Part shown: positions 45,598-56,478 of the stretch, piece by piece
How the letters are laid out: each line of letters starts with the position of its first letter
How positions within the stretch are numbered: the stretch's first letter is position 1
From: Prototheca cutis
Taxonomy: Eukaryota; Chlorophyta; Trebouxiophyceae; Chlorellales; Chlorellaceae
Direction: 5' to 3'
NCBI GenBank assembly: GCA_002897115.2
Contig: BCIH01000018.1
Span: forward strand, 1 to 64,000
Length of the DNA stretch: 64,000 nt
Notes under the pieces: generated by a model
The model's database searches: none
What the model was told of the DNA's origin: nothing
Seen by the model: the letters and a program-made list of their open reading frames with translations, nothing else
Made by a program: the position numbers and the translations under genes

Positions 45598-45689
45598 TAA
45601 CAGCCACACGCTCTACCGACTGAGCTATAGCGGAAGGTTTCTCGCGGATCGCACTCCGCCAGACAGGCTCGAACTGCCGACCTTGTGGT
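45598..45689 (-). tRNA. Circularly permuted tRNA-Asn (GUU)
   Basis: The 3' half (45689-45654) precedes the 5' half (45634-45598) on the minus strand, with 19 bases between. The 3' half has stem CCACA, AGGTC, T-arm GGCAG-TTCGAGC-CTGTC, acceptor TGGCGGA and G73. The 5' half has acceptor TCCGCTA, TA, D-arm GCTCAGTCGGTAGAGC, stem TGTGG and loop CTGTTA. Rejoined, the acceptor pairs 7 of 7, anticodon stem 5 of 5 and T-stem 5 of 5; the loop is CTGTTAA. Flanking bases form a bulge-helix-bulge: helix CTGT:ACAG, a TAC bulge and outer helix GAAT:ATTT. T4 runs follow. Confidence 0.86.
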
Positions 45690-46042
45690 GCGCTGTAAAT
45701 TGAATGCGTCCTGCGGCCCATTTGTAGCAATGATCAAGCTTCGCCGGCCTTGGGCGCGAGGTGGAGATTGAGAACTCGCAGGGATTTTGGGGGTGGGGTA
45801 CGATTCCCGACAAACGGGGCCACACCTCACACAAGCGCCCGGGAGGCGCCCCACGAGGTTATTGAGCAACAAAGTAACTGGGCATTGCCTCACAGCGCGC
45901 GTTCAATGGTACTGATCCGGGGCGCAGGGCCTGCGGCGAATCCTGGTGATCAGATCATATCATATCAGGTGGAACGCCTGGGAGCCGGACGTGCAAGGGG
46001 GGAGCTTGGTTTTGCGATCAAAAGGCGGCGGCCTTTTGCCGG
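45690..46042. other. Spacer inside the mobile/tRNA block
   Basis: About 350 bases without a supported gene. Confidence 0.5.
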
Positions 46043-46195
46043 TCAGGACCAGTCTCTCCCCAGGTGGTGGATGTTCCGCGCGGCGTTGACGTCGCGGTTC
46101 CACACCACGCCACACCTCTGGCATTTGAGGATGGCGTATTGTTCCGGGCAGTGTTGCTGTTTGGGTTGCGCACAGTGGTGACAGAGGGGCCACTG
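46043..46195 (-). pseudogene. C-terminal remnant of a second Fanzor lineage
   Basis: Minus-strand frame with a CHHC...CQRCGVVW zinc ribbon, then NRDVNAARNIHHLG (RuvC-III) and a stop at 46045-46043. The RuvC-III wording (RDVNAARNI) is the common Fanzor/TnpB form and differs from copies B and C (RDLMACLNM), so this is another lineage. Upstream frames (to about 46510) are broken. Confidence 0.7.
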
Positions 46196-46540
46196 TCAAT
46201 CGCGGGGCATCACGTCCACCGGCCTCACCCCGGTCTGGTGCACCTGCTGCGCTTGATGCCGGCGTACCGTCTGGGTGGGTGTCTTCTCTTTCGACCCCCA
46301 CCGCATCACGAAGGCATGCCCCTTGCACGTGCTTGACAACCTCAATGCCACCCCCGGGGTGCTCATCACAGGGCAGCCGCCGGTGCAGCCCTTCGAGGTC
46401 ATGCTCATGCGGCGGCAGTGCATCGTGCGGGGCGGCCCGGTGCCGACCGGGGAGCTGTCCCCGGCCCTGTGACAGCTGGCGCATCGACCAGACAGATGCA
46501 GTGGCTGCACTATCCATCCCCGTGGTCTGGCTTCAACGCA

Positions 46541-47256
46541 GGATGAGGAGAAGGCGTTTTTTGACTACGGATGTCGACCGGCACCAGCCACCACAGATCC
46601 TCAGGCCGACGATGATGCCCAGCACATGGACGACTGGCATGATCCAAACCGGCAGGCCAACAGCCGCCGGCAGCGCCGGGTCAATCCCCGTCATGCTGAG
46701 CAGGATTCACCACGAGACATCCATGCTACCAGATCCCAGCAGGCTGCTGTGGACAGCCAGCTGGTCTTGCTGACCCTGAGCGGGGAACCCCAAAGTGGGG
46801 GCGGTGCTGGACCCTCAACCCTGGCCCCTCACCACCCCCTGCAAGACTTTGTCATCAACAGCATTGTGCAGTACCACATGCTAAAGCACTCACACGCACC
46901 GAAGGATTACCTTCTTCAATTCACTCGCAAAGTGCCTTGCATCCCCTCGGCTGGTTGACTCCAAGACCGCCAGATGTCCATACCATTTCCGGCACTGCCT
47001 CAACTGCCACGTGGATTGCGATCGCGACATCAACGCAGCGCGGAACATATGGTACATGGCGACGTGTTTGCTCACAACGAATACCAGGCCGCCTCCATTT
47101 TCCAGACCGCTTGACTCAGGCACAGAGAAGACTGATTGTTGTGTGCTCACCACGCTAGCAGCTTGTTGCACAGTATATCAGGCATGTATTGTAGAAGTGA
47201 TCCCCTCCCGTATGCAGCTGGGGAAAGGGGGTCTTGAAGCGTGGGAAGCGCTATGA
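46541..47256 (+). pseudogene. Degraded Fanzor-like gene, third lineage
   Basis: An acidic open stretch (46541-46958, DYGCRPAPATTDPQADDDA...) is followed, in another frame (46954-47066), by TARCPYHFRHCLNCHVD and CDRDINAARNIWYM, a zinc ribbon plus RuvC-III Asp. The tail continues to a stop at 47256. The early RuvC motifs were not found, so this is taken as decayed, or as an exon series I could not resolve. Confidence 0.5.
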
Positions 47257-47452
47257 TGTGCTCCATGGCGTGATCTTCTGGTGATGAGAAGGTAATCCAG
47301 GTGCAGGCAAAAAAAGGTAATCCATGCATAAGGCCGGAAAAGGGGCCTGGGGCTCGGTAGGACGAGGAATTTTGGAGGTATGGGTTGCGCAGGCGCAACA
47401 TATAGGGTGCGGAAATGGGCTCGTGAACATGTTCGGATCAAGCTCCTGGACA

Positions 47453-47547
47453 AGCCTGAGGTCGCCAGATCGAGACTGGCAGGGGGCATTCGCTACCCGA
47501 GGGGTTCGCGCCTCCTTAGCTCAGTTGGAAGTAGCGTAGGTTTCATA
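47453..47547 (+). tRNA. Circularly permuted tRNA-Met (CAU)
   Basis: The 3' half (47453-47488) precedes the 5' half (47510-47547), with 21 bases between. The 3' half has stem GCCTG, AGGTC, T-arm GCCAG-ATCGAGA-CTGGC, acceptor AGGGGGC and A73. The 5' half has acceptor GCCTCCT, TA, D-arm GCTCAG...GTAGC, stem TAGGT and loop TTCATA. Rejoined, the acceptor pairs 7 of 7 (one G-U), T-stem 5 of 5 and anticodon stem 5 of 5 (two G-U); the loop is TTCATAA. The splice region shows 3-base bulges CAA (47451-47453) and TAG (47546-47548) around helix TGGA:TTCA; cutting after base 2 of each gives exactly these halves. T6 at about 47571 follows. Confidence 0.85.
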
Positions 47548-48215
47548 GATAAAATCTCCAAGCTTATCCAAGCTTTTTTGCCTTTTGAAGGTCCATCTTT
47601 TTCGCTCGAGGTCGTGTGTTCCCCTGCCGAGAGTTGGCACGCGGGCGGTAGTCGACGCTCGCCTTTTCTTATGTTTTCTGTCCTAGGCCTCTGCAGTGGC
47701 AAGCATGCAACACAACTCACTGAGAGAATGCACGCTGGGGTTTGTCTCCGCGGGATCAATTACATGGCATGTGGATCAAGGACAACAAAGTGCTTGCACT
47801 GGTACTGGCTCCACATGCAGCGTGCTCACTTTCTCCAGGCAGGGAACGGTCCACTGACGGCTGGCGGAAAGGGGTTCGTTGAGGCTGGCCAGGGCAGTGG
47901 GACAGATATTGCGGGCGCTCAGAGGGCGCCCGCCAAAAACAAGCATTGCTTTTTTGGGTGGCAGAAATGGAAAGTGTGGCGTCGCCATGGTGACGGGCAT
48001 TCTAGGAAGAGAAGAACGTGGGTGGCAGGGTTCTTTCTGTGCATTCAACACATTGATGTGGGGTTTCAAGGACGGGTTGCATCAGAGGGGACACCAGGCG
48101 TCTCTCGGCTTCGCAGGGCCTCGCTCTTCTGAGTCTGGCCACGGTGGTGAGTCTGGCCACGGTGGTGAGTCCAGCCAGGGTGGCCCCCCGACAAACGACC
48201 ACTGCACCGCCAGTT
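47548..48215. other. Intergenic, right edge of the mobile/tRNA block
   Basis: About 670 bases. It starts with the T6 stop of the tRNA-Met gene. Two direct copies of GAGTCTGGCCACGGTGGT lie near 48130-48170. No gene recognised. Confidence 0.5.
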
Positions 48216-49677
48216 TCAGTGCCCGGCCCGCCGCAGCAGTACCAGCAACCCCGCCCAGAGCGCCAGGAGCCAGGCTGCGGTGGCGGCTGTGACGTCCCGC
48301 GCGACGTCCCACCACAACCAGGGCCACTCGGCCGGGTGCAGCACCCGAAAGGCGGCATTGACCGCCCGTCGGACATGTCGGCCGACGGGGAACAGGACGT
48401 CCAGCGTGCCAAATGCCTGGCGGTTGACTGCCCGGGTCGCGTACCGCGGGCCCCCTGGCTGCGTCAGCGAGTAGAGTTCGGCTTGGAGCCTGATGCGGGT
48501 GCTGGTCCGGACACGGGTCAGCGTCCCCGTCCGGCCCAACGCTGCCAGCGCACGTAAATAAGAGAACAGAGCCGGCTCGGTCGCGACTTCCTTGGCCAGC
48601 GTGTCGACGATACGGTCCAGCGCAAAGTCCGTCCCTTCTTTCCTCCCGGACGCGCTGGGCGGAGGGGCCTGGCCGCCGGCGGCCAGGCCGGGTGCGGGGA
48701 AGCGCTCCAGTGCATCCACAAACTCCGGGGCTTCCAGGTAGTAAGGGAGGAACGAGGCGGTCACGGCCATGACAGCTTCGCGCCCCGTCGCAGGCAGCGA
48801 CACCAGCCGTGCCCGGTCCGCGCTCAGCACCACCTGCTCCACCAAAAAGGAAAACATCGGCGCAAACGCCGTGTTGCCCGTGTCGGCATCGCCAGTGAAC
48901 AGTTGTCTCGCCCCTACACATTGATTTGGAGGTTATGACTGGCTCAGGCCGCTGGACCAGCGGGAGGGAATGTGTGATTGAACGCGAGAACCCGGTCAGC
49001 AGTCAAACTCTTCCGCCCCATACTTGACCAGTGCACCCCTGGCAAGAAACAAACACATACTTCGCCCACCCATCGGGCAATCAAACCACCACGCGTACCG
49101 GAGACGAGGACGTTGAGTAGCTTCAGTCGCTCGCCTGGGCCGCCGGCGTTGGGGTGGACGAGGAGCCACTGATGCAGCAGCAGCGCATAGGTCGGCGTGG
49201 TAAAGGGCTGGCCCCACAGCAGCCGGCAGGCCGCCAGAAGGCGCTCCGCAGCTTCAAAGTTGGCGCAAAAGTAAGGAGCCAGCACCTCGTACCAGCGAGT
49301 ATACAGCGTGCCCGTGCTGCCTGTGCAATAGGTAAGAGGATGGATGCCCCAGGGTGTGAGTGGCTCTTTTGGTCTGTCAGAACTCCCACACGTCCACTTT
49401 ATAACAGCCACACCCCCCAGCCNCCCCCCCCCCCACACACACACACCGGCCCACCCCACGCACCTCGAGCGGCGCTGTTCAAATCGCCTGTAATGTCTGC
49501 AAACACCTCCGAGCACACTATGTCCCTGTCCTCCTTGCTATCCGCGCTGGCGGCCAGGGAGAGCTTGCGAAGCACCTCCGTGGCAAGTCGCTGCTGTACG
49601 GCGCGGAAGCCTCCCCGGGCCCCCGGCGCTGTTTGGGCGACCTCTGGGGACCTACCCGTCGTGCTCGGCTCTGTCAT
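48216..49677 (-). CDS. Conserved-looking tail-anchored protein of unknown function
   Basis: Three exons: 49677-49464, 49320-49099 and 48913-48216, about 377 aa, all phases consistent. The N-terminal 70 residues are helical (FRAVQQRLATEVLRKLSLAA). The middle is Trp/Leu-rich (TRWYEVLAPYFCANFEAAER, YALLLHQWLLVHPNAGG). It ends in one membrane helix (AWLLALWAGLLVLLRRAGH) with a short basic tail, which suggests a C-tail anchor in an organelle membrane. I do not recognise the family. The gene lies next to the mobile block but shows normal codon use and introns, so it is probably resident. Confidence 0.7.
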
Positions 49678-50369
49678 GGCGTCAGCCTTGGATTGACGCG
49701 ACCAAGGAGGGGTGCCAGATCGAGCACTGTCGTACTAGCCGGGCCAGTTCATGACACCAGCGCCCATGCTCCGAAATGCCGCTGATCACGGGGGAAAACA
49801 CACACGAGGCCCTCCCCACGTCTCCAGTGTCCAGTTGTAGTATGATGAAATGCGGCAGCTGGAGCAGCACATCACTCGATCGCACGATCAGGTGTACGGA
49901 GCCATGCCAGGGGAGGAGCATGCTGTCGCGCCGCACCCCCAGGGATGCTCCTCACAATCGTTGAGCTCATGGTTGCAAAATGCATTACGGCACGGATTGT
50001 GAGCGTTTCTCTTTATTTCCATATTATTTCTACACGCTGCTCGATCGATACAACAGTAAGTATGAGCTACATGCACACAACGACAGCAGGGAAGCTTATC
50101 GCAGGGTTTCATTATGCCTACACATGCAGCGCAACCCCTGAGGAGCTGGCGGAACGGTCTCTGCAAAACTCTAGCAACACATCGATAGTTTTGGATGGAA
50201 CTGACTGCTCCCTCGGTCGCAGACAAATCAATGACAGGTGTGCACGAGGGCAGCATTGCTTGGGGCACCTGCCCTACCTTGGGCCCCCAGCGCAGCACTT
50301 GCTGTCGCTGCTGCCACCCTGGACATGAACTCTACAGAACGGCAGCATCTCAGCGGCATGGGCCCCATG
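49678..50369. other. Intergenic, no gene supported
   Basis: About 690 bases upstream of the tail-anchored gene and downstream of lipase paralogue 2. Nothing recognised. Confidence 0.5.
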
Positions 50370-53300
50370 TCAGGTGCTCATGCGCTGGCTGCTGCTGCGT
50401 TGGCGGAGGAGCCTCGAAAGGATGTAGCGCTGGATCTCGTCCTTCATCGCAAAGATAATGTCCAGGTGTCCGACGTCAAACTCCTTGTACGTCGCTTTGA
50501 CCCCGGCGCGGGCGAGCGCAGCGCAGTGCGCGCGGACGTCCTGGGCCGCAACGATGCCGTCGCGCTTCCCCGCGACCATGTCTATGGTCAGCCCTCGGAG
50601 CAGCGGGTACCAGTCCGGGACGAAAGGCGGCTTCACCGACCCATAAGCCGCCGCGTTCGCTTCGGGCGTTCCGTGATCAAACAGTTCGAACCGCCGCGTT
50701 CGGATCAACTGGACCAGGTGCGCGCCGGTGTGCAGACTGAGCGCCGGCATCGCGTACTGGTTGTAATGTGGCAGCTGCACCGCACGGTCCCAAGCGCTGG
50801 TGTCGCCGCTCAGCAACAAACGAAACGCTGCGCGCAGCAGCGCTTGGAGCCCGGGCAGCCGCTCCACGTCCAGACTCAGCTTGAACGTCACGTACCGCAG
50901 CAGCGACGACGGGATGTAGACGGGCGCGCCTTGTCCAGGCCGCAGCCACGATACCAGCCGCATGAACCGCGGCAGCGTCCACAGGAATATCCGCGCACCC
51001 TGTCGTGCATGGGGAGGGTCGTCGCAGCGGAGGTTTTTTTCCCTTGGGGGAAGCGAGTTTTGGGTTTATCTCGAAATGAGTGAATGCTGGGCAAGCATCG
51101 CGTGCCTTAAACAAGCAACTCCCTAACGCCCAACCTCCCCATGACCCTGAGCCACAACCAAAGACAAAAAGGGGGCAACTGACCGTGGGGCAGTGGCTGT
51201 GGAAGCCTGCGGGGGACAGGAGCACCATGCGCTGGATGTGGTGGGGGCGGCCTCGGGCCGCACAGTGCACCGCATACAACAGCAGGCTGCACCCGCCCAG
51301 GCTGTGCCCCACAACCTGCAACCGGTACGGTGGCAACGGACTGCTGTCATCCCGCGCCTGCCTCGCCGTGGTGGCTGAAGGGGCAGAGGGTGGCAATGGT
51401 GTCGGGGACTGGGGGTCCTCGGACCCTGACGCCGGCGGTGGCCAGAAAGGCTGCCGGGGCTGCTGTTGGGCATTTGGACTCGTGCTCGTGGCAGCAAGAG
51501 AGCCTCCAAACCAGCCATGACCAGCGTGCTTGTCTTCACCCCGAGCGTCATATCGCTGCTGCTCATCGGCACCATCTCTGACGGACGACGCAGGCCGCCG
51601 GGCCGACAGAGGCCAGCGCCGCCTGCTGCCTCTTACCCCTCCACAGAATATCTCAGCAGATCCCTGCCCCGGCTTGCTGGCGTTCGGGGCCGTTGCCGTT
51701 CCTGGACCCCGGCCGACGCGCGGCAGCTGCAGCAGGGAGTGATGCCGCAGCGCAAGCAGAGGCAGGCGCGGCCGGCTGGAGTCTTCGTGGCCGGTTGGAT
51801 TTCCAGTTTTGGCGATGCCGCTGTTGCCATCCTCGGTTCCCTGCCCTTGTTGACGGCCGTCACCGTTCCCTGGTGGCAGCAGCTTTGTCAGCTCCTCCTC
51901 TTCTTCCTCCCCGTCCGAGACGAAACCGTCCCCCAGCGCAAAGCTCATGAGGTTGCGGCGGGCGGTAAGAACCGAGTCGGAGCTCGTGCGACGGTGGCTC
52001 AGCTTGGGCCCTCCCCCACGACCTGCGTCTTCCTCGTCGGCTTCCTCCAGCGCCAGGCCACCCAGTCGGCCGGCATGCGCCAGCTCGGCGGTTTTGATCT
52101 GGTGGATGAGGCCGATGCCGGCTTCCATGTCCTGGATGCCCAGTTCGTTGATGCTGTAGTACCAGTACCGCGATCCCATCATCCCCGGATCTGGCATGAG
52201 TTTTGGGGTTTGGGGGCCAGGGATCTGGATGGGTGGCAAGATCAAGGGAAAATCGACAAGGCTGCCATGGCAGGGCAGAGGCCCTGCCACCAAACCTGTT
52301 CAGGCAAGGGCATGACACAGAGGAAACCCCCCCCCCCCCCCGGGGGAAAAAAACCTGAACAACCGCTACCATGACCATCACTCCTTACCGGCATGAGCTC
52401 GGGGCGGGTTGCTGCGTGAATTGCCCAGCCAGACATCGAACCCGGCATCGTATGCGGCAAACGCCTGGCTGCCCTCCACGCCATTGCTCACCCAGGTCAG
52501 GCTCGTGTCCATCACACCATGCAGGAACAGAACCACATCCACCGCACCTATAAATTGTGGTTGTTTTCAGTTTGATGTGTGTGGGGGGGCAGAGAGGGGG
52601 GAGACTATGAACGCGGAGGAGGACAAGCAAACACACTTCAGGAGCGGCCCAGGAAGAACAAACAATACCACACCCATTGCCCAAACCGCCAGAACCCTCC
52701 TTTCCTGCACCACACACGCACGCACGCACTCTTGCGGGGGATGCGCTGCATGGTCAGGATGTATCCATCGCTCGTCGTCACACGGTGCGTCTCCAGCGGG
52801 TACCCGGCCTGCAGGGAGGCATGTCAATTCTCACATGGGGGGGCTGGTCACCAGTAAGGAAATTCAACCACATTCCTCAACCCGATGGCAGCAGAAATCG
52901 CCAAGGAGGAAGGGTTGCTGCCTGCAGACAACTCCCAGGACACACTCAAGAACAAGACCCCCCCCCCAGACATCATACCCGGATGATGGCATCAGATACG
53001 GTCCAGTGCTCCAGATCCTCTGCAGAGTTCATGGCTGCCGGCCGCGGCAGGCGCTGCTTCAGGCCCATGGACGCAGTGCGTGGGGCTTTGAGGCTGTCCC
53101 CAACCACCGTCGTTGCTGCCGTCGTCGTGTCCTGGGTCGCTGGGTCGTCCCTGGGCACCTGTCGTTATCATGACGAAGGTGTGGATGCACGGGCCTTTCC
53201 TCGGCGTTGGCATGCACGCATGTATGTGCAAAGGACATACCGCCCAACGCACTCCCCTGCACGCCAGCTGACCTTGAACATGGGCGCCCGGGAGGCGTCG

Positions 53301-54412
53301 TCCCAGTCCTCGGGGGAAGGGAGCATGAGCAGGCGGCGGGTGGTCGCCCGGATCCAAGCAAACGTCCCCGCCAGCGCGAGCTCTGCACCCATCCAGCCCT
53401 CCTCCATGATGCCACGCCGCGGCATGGCCGCAGCCGCCGCGGCACCGGCCGGCCGGTAGAACAGCTCGCTCCCGCTCCGGTGAATGACCGGTGAGGCGTA
53501 CGGATGCTGCTGCTGTTGACAGGGCACAGCTGTCGCCGCCGCTTCGGATGCCCCTCTCGAACCGCTTGTCGCATCACATGTGCTGCCATTATCCCCAAAC
53601 GACACGCCTCCACGCCGGAGGCAGGACCCGAGTCGCTCCTTCCAACTGCTGCCGTTCAGCACCGGCGCCGACTGGGCCGCCGCTGCCCTTGCGACACGGC
53701 CCGTCCTGGCATGCGCACCACCCCCCGCCGTGCCGTTACGAACCGGCGCGTGCCGTCGGCGTTCGGGCGTTGCGGTGACCGAACCAGCTGACGGCAGCAG
53801 GCCGTCCCGTGTCAACAACGCATTAAAGGTCCCCGCGCGCCCCTTGTCCCGGGCGGCCCACCAATCGTCCCAGGCGCGTGGTCGGGCCCGGCTGCGTCGG
53901 ATTCGGGCTGAGGTGCGCCAGCCGAACAGCACAGCCACCGCCGCATTGGACAGGCCGTTGAGTAGCCGGGTCGCGTGTGCCACCACCTCACGCAGGAACG
54001 CCTTGAGCGTCTCCTCCCATGCCACCAGCACCCTGTCCAGCCACCTACGCGTGTACGTTGTGTCTCTTGTGCGTTTTTCTATCAATGTGCGCGTGTGGTG
54101 CGCAGAGTGGCAAGGTACATTTGTTGTCGGGCCCAACACGCAACCTAGCCGCGCCTGCTTGCCAAAGGGCCAGGCACCCATGGCGCTCCCTCAGGGCGGG
54201 ACAAACGTGTCGGCAGGGCATGGCACCGCCGAAATGGGCATTTCCATGCCTCGACCATGCAAACTGACGTACCATGTCACAATGGGGTCCACGAGCTGGA
54301 GCTGGATCCATCGCGCGACCAGGACTACTGTCCAGACATACGCCGACAGCGCCTCCCGCGCCCCGCTCGGCGCCATTCGCAGCAAGGCCTTCGAGCGCTT
54401 GATGCTGATCAT
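50370..54412 (-). CDS. Acid-lipase-like alpha/beta hydrolase, paralogue 2
   Basis: Seven exons: 54412-54273, 54044-53273, 53158-52979, 52808-52730, 52547-52389, 52190-51184 and 50999-50370, about 988 aa. It shares with the gene at 37327 the N-terminal helix (YVWTVVLVARWIQLQLV), the AGTFNALLTRDGLLP segment, AGYPLETHRVTTSDGY, FLHGVMDTSLTWVSNG, elbow VVGHSLGGCSLLL, acid MVAGKRDGIV and base DVGHLDIIFA. Low-complexity inserts are larger. It is strongly diverged and has more introns, so the duplication is old. It lies inverted on the other side of the mobile block. An upstream in-frame ATG (54535) could extend the N terminus. Confidence 0.88.
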
Positions 54413-54821
54413 GGCCCATTGTCGGTCAACTGCAACGCACTTCCCATGGCGGTGGAATGCAGGGAGGCCAGCCCGATGCCGTAATTGTTCGAAATTCTTT
54501 ACGGAATTCGCTGCGGCGGCACGGGACCGAAACATCTGAAACGTGAACCCCACGATGCCCAGACTTTCCTACCATGCCAGCCAAATTCATCATCATTTTC
54601 GTTCCTATCTCTATTACTTCATCCAATCAGACAGGTCTGAACCTTCGCAGCCAGGGATAGTACAAGGAGAACAACCCTGCGCATTACAACGTCCAATGGG
54701 GATGATGGACCGAGATGTTCCGCGTTTGTCCTCATCAGGACCCGATTGGATCACAAAATTCAGCAGGGAGGGATATACTCCCTTCAGTTATCTGACTTGC
54801 ACATCCACAACGACAAACACC
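54413..54821. other. Intergenic, no gene supported
   Basis: About 410 bases. Apart from a possible N-terminal extension of the lipase, nothing recognised. Confidence 0.5.
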
Positions 54822-55533
54822 TCAGGTGTTCCTGGAGAGCCTGCTGAATGGCCCTTCCTCGCCCTTGGACCCCAGGACCAGCAGCAGCGCACCAAATGAC
54901 ACAAGCTTGAGCGCCACGTCGACGAATTGCTTGCGGCCCCAGGACCGCAGCCAGCCCTCCCGCTCGGAGGCCGGCTGGTCTGCCATGCCGGGCGCATCAA
55001 TGGCGGCCTTGGTGGGGGCAAGGAAGAGCATGTCAAAGAGGGGCACGGCCGCCGCCCCAGCAGCACAGGTCAGCCAGGCAGGGTCCTTGTCGGGATCACC
55101 TGTAAGCAGGGGTGGATCGGATTGGATTGCAGGGCCCCGTTTCTGAGTCATCAACGGTATCATGTGAACTTGATTTGTCCAAACTGCTCTACCCATGAGT
55201 GGACATGTCACAGGTTGCAACCCAGGAATGCATGCTGCCATGCCACAGGTCGAAGACTCCCAGAACATGCGCCCATGCACCGTCTTCCAACAAGACTCAA
55301 GCCCCCTGCAAGTACAAAATATGCTCACCTGCGAAATAGGCGGCGGTTGCGCCGGCAGTGGCCAGGACAGACAGACTGATGGACAGACTGGCGGATCTGT
55401 TGGACAGTTTAGGGAACAAGGTCCAGTAGGTGGGCACGCCCGCTTCCAGGGCTCCAGGATGCCCAACAGCTGCCACGTAGAGTCCGGCGCCAGCGTTGAG
55501 CCCGGCGGCAGCAGCGGCGACCAGCTCCCACAT
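54822..55533 (-). CDS. Small membrane protein, DUF1772-like
   Basis: Two exons: 55533-55329 and 55099-54822, about 160 aa. Four hydrophobic helices: ELVAAAAAGLNAGAGLYVAA, SLSISLSVLATAGATAAYFA, LTCAAGAAAVPLFDMLFLA and ALKLVSFGALLLVL. The pattern of an early GxYV(A)..GHPGALEAG, a middle P..., then LAPTKAAID and a Trp-Gly segment before the last helix resembles DUF1772 (anthrone-oxygenase-like) proteins. Substrate unknown. The family call is by pattern and moderate only. Confidence 0.62.
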
Positions 55534-56030
55534 TTTTTTTGCTTGCTCACAATTACACAGGATACTACAAGCCGTGTCTCACACCTGCGTGAGAAAGTGC
55601 GGAGGGAGGAGTTGCGAAGGATCTCGACGATGCTGCGGTGCAGGCACCGTCCCTTTGGACCCGCACATCCCCATGTCGACAACGTCGATGCGCGCGCATT
55701 GCCCCCATGCCCGCCTGATCAGATGTCGAATGGTGGTATGGGACGAAATTGCGTCGTTAGTTATCCATTTCACCTCGTTGATGCGGTGGTTTATCACTGC
55801 TTCGAGCATGCTCCGAGATGACTCCCGCCAGCTGACCTGAAGCTGCACCCCAGCTGCACCTCGGCGGGGGCCGGTCGTGGGAATCTTCGCACCGACTGTC
55901 AATTTCTTTTCGTTGTACAAGATATCGAAGATGAAATAAAGGTCAAAGGCGAGCAAGAAAAAGGCTCTTTGGAAGTCAGTCACCCGTGGGGAGCAGAAAA
56001 ACAGGCTGACGGGCTGGTGACCGGGCAGAG
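55534..56030. other. Intergenic, no gene supported
   Basis: About 500 bases. A minus-strand frame of about 130 codons (55579-55983) lacks an ATG near its start and family features, so it is not called. Confidence 0.45.
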
Positions 56031-56394
56031 TACCATGCAGGGCGAAAATAATGCAACCAGCTCAGCCAGCAACGGCGTCACATCACCCCGGAGGTTGCTG
56101 GGCATCCCTGATGGCCGAAAATTTCCACACTCTGCAGGGCAATAGGAAGGTGGACCACCTCAATGATGAACCACCAAGGTGCAACAACTGTTGTGCCAGG
56201 CTCAATGTCCAGGGCCTTCTAAAATCCCCTTGCGCGACCTGTCCTGCTGCCAAGAAGGAGCCCAACCCATCCTCTGAGCGACGCGGCTAGGGAATGCGGT
56301 CCAACAGGCATCTTGTTTGAAAAACATGCCCCTGCTGTGCAGGTGGGAGTCGATGAATCTCGAGAACGTTTCATCATTTTCTGCCGTTACTGTA
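56031..56394 (-). mobile_element. MITE-like deletion derivative of the Fanzor element (copy D)
   Basis: 364 bases from TACCATGCAGGGCGAAAATA to ...CTGCCGTTACTGTA. Closely similar to copy A over its whole length; it shares with it the same internal junction and orientation relative to copy B. The nuclease gene and hairpin region are absent. It is inserted just past the 3' end of ERO1. Confidence 0.82.
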
Positions 56395-56478
56395 GTTTGG
56401 CAGCACATGCAGCCACAACCCCATGCCCCCCGTGGGTGGGTGGCATCATGTCTCCCCGCCTACCAATCGACCGCTCGA

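Noticed and set aside
46043..47256. CRISPR-like or bacterial insertion origin for the TnpB-like remnants
   Set aside because: No repeat-spacer array, no prokaryotic neighbours, and the motifs fit eukaryotic Fanzors.
47600..47640. GAGGTCGTGTGTTC as a further tRNA 3' half
   Set aside because: It resembles the Thr 3' half but the T-stem does not close and no partner half follows.
48125..48180. Two direct 18-base repeats as a regulatory array
   Set aside because: Only two units, no further copies or partner features; could be a chance tandem duplication.
55579..55983. Minus-strand 134-codon frame
   Set aside because: Starts without ATG, has no domain or splice support, and lies in an intergenic gap.
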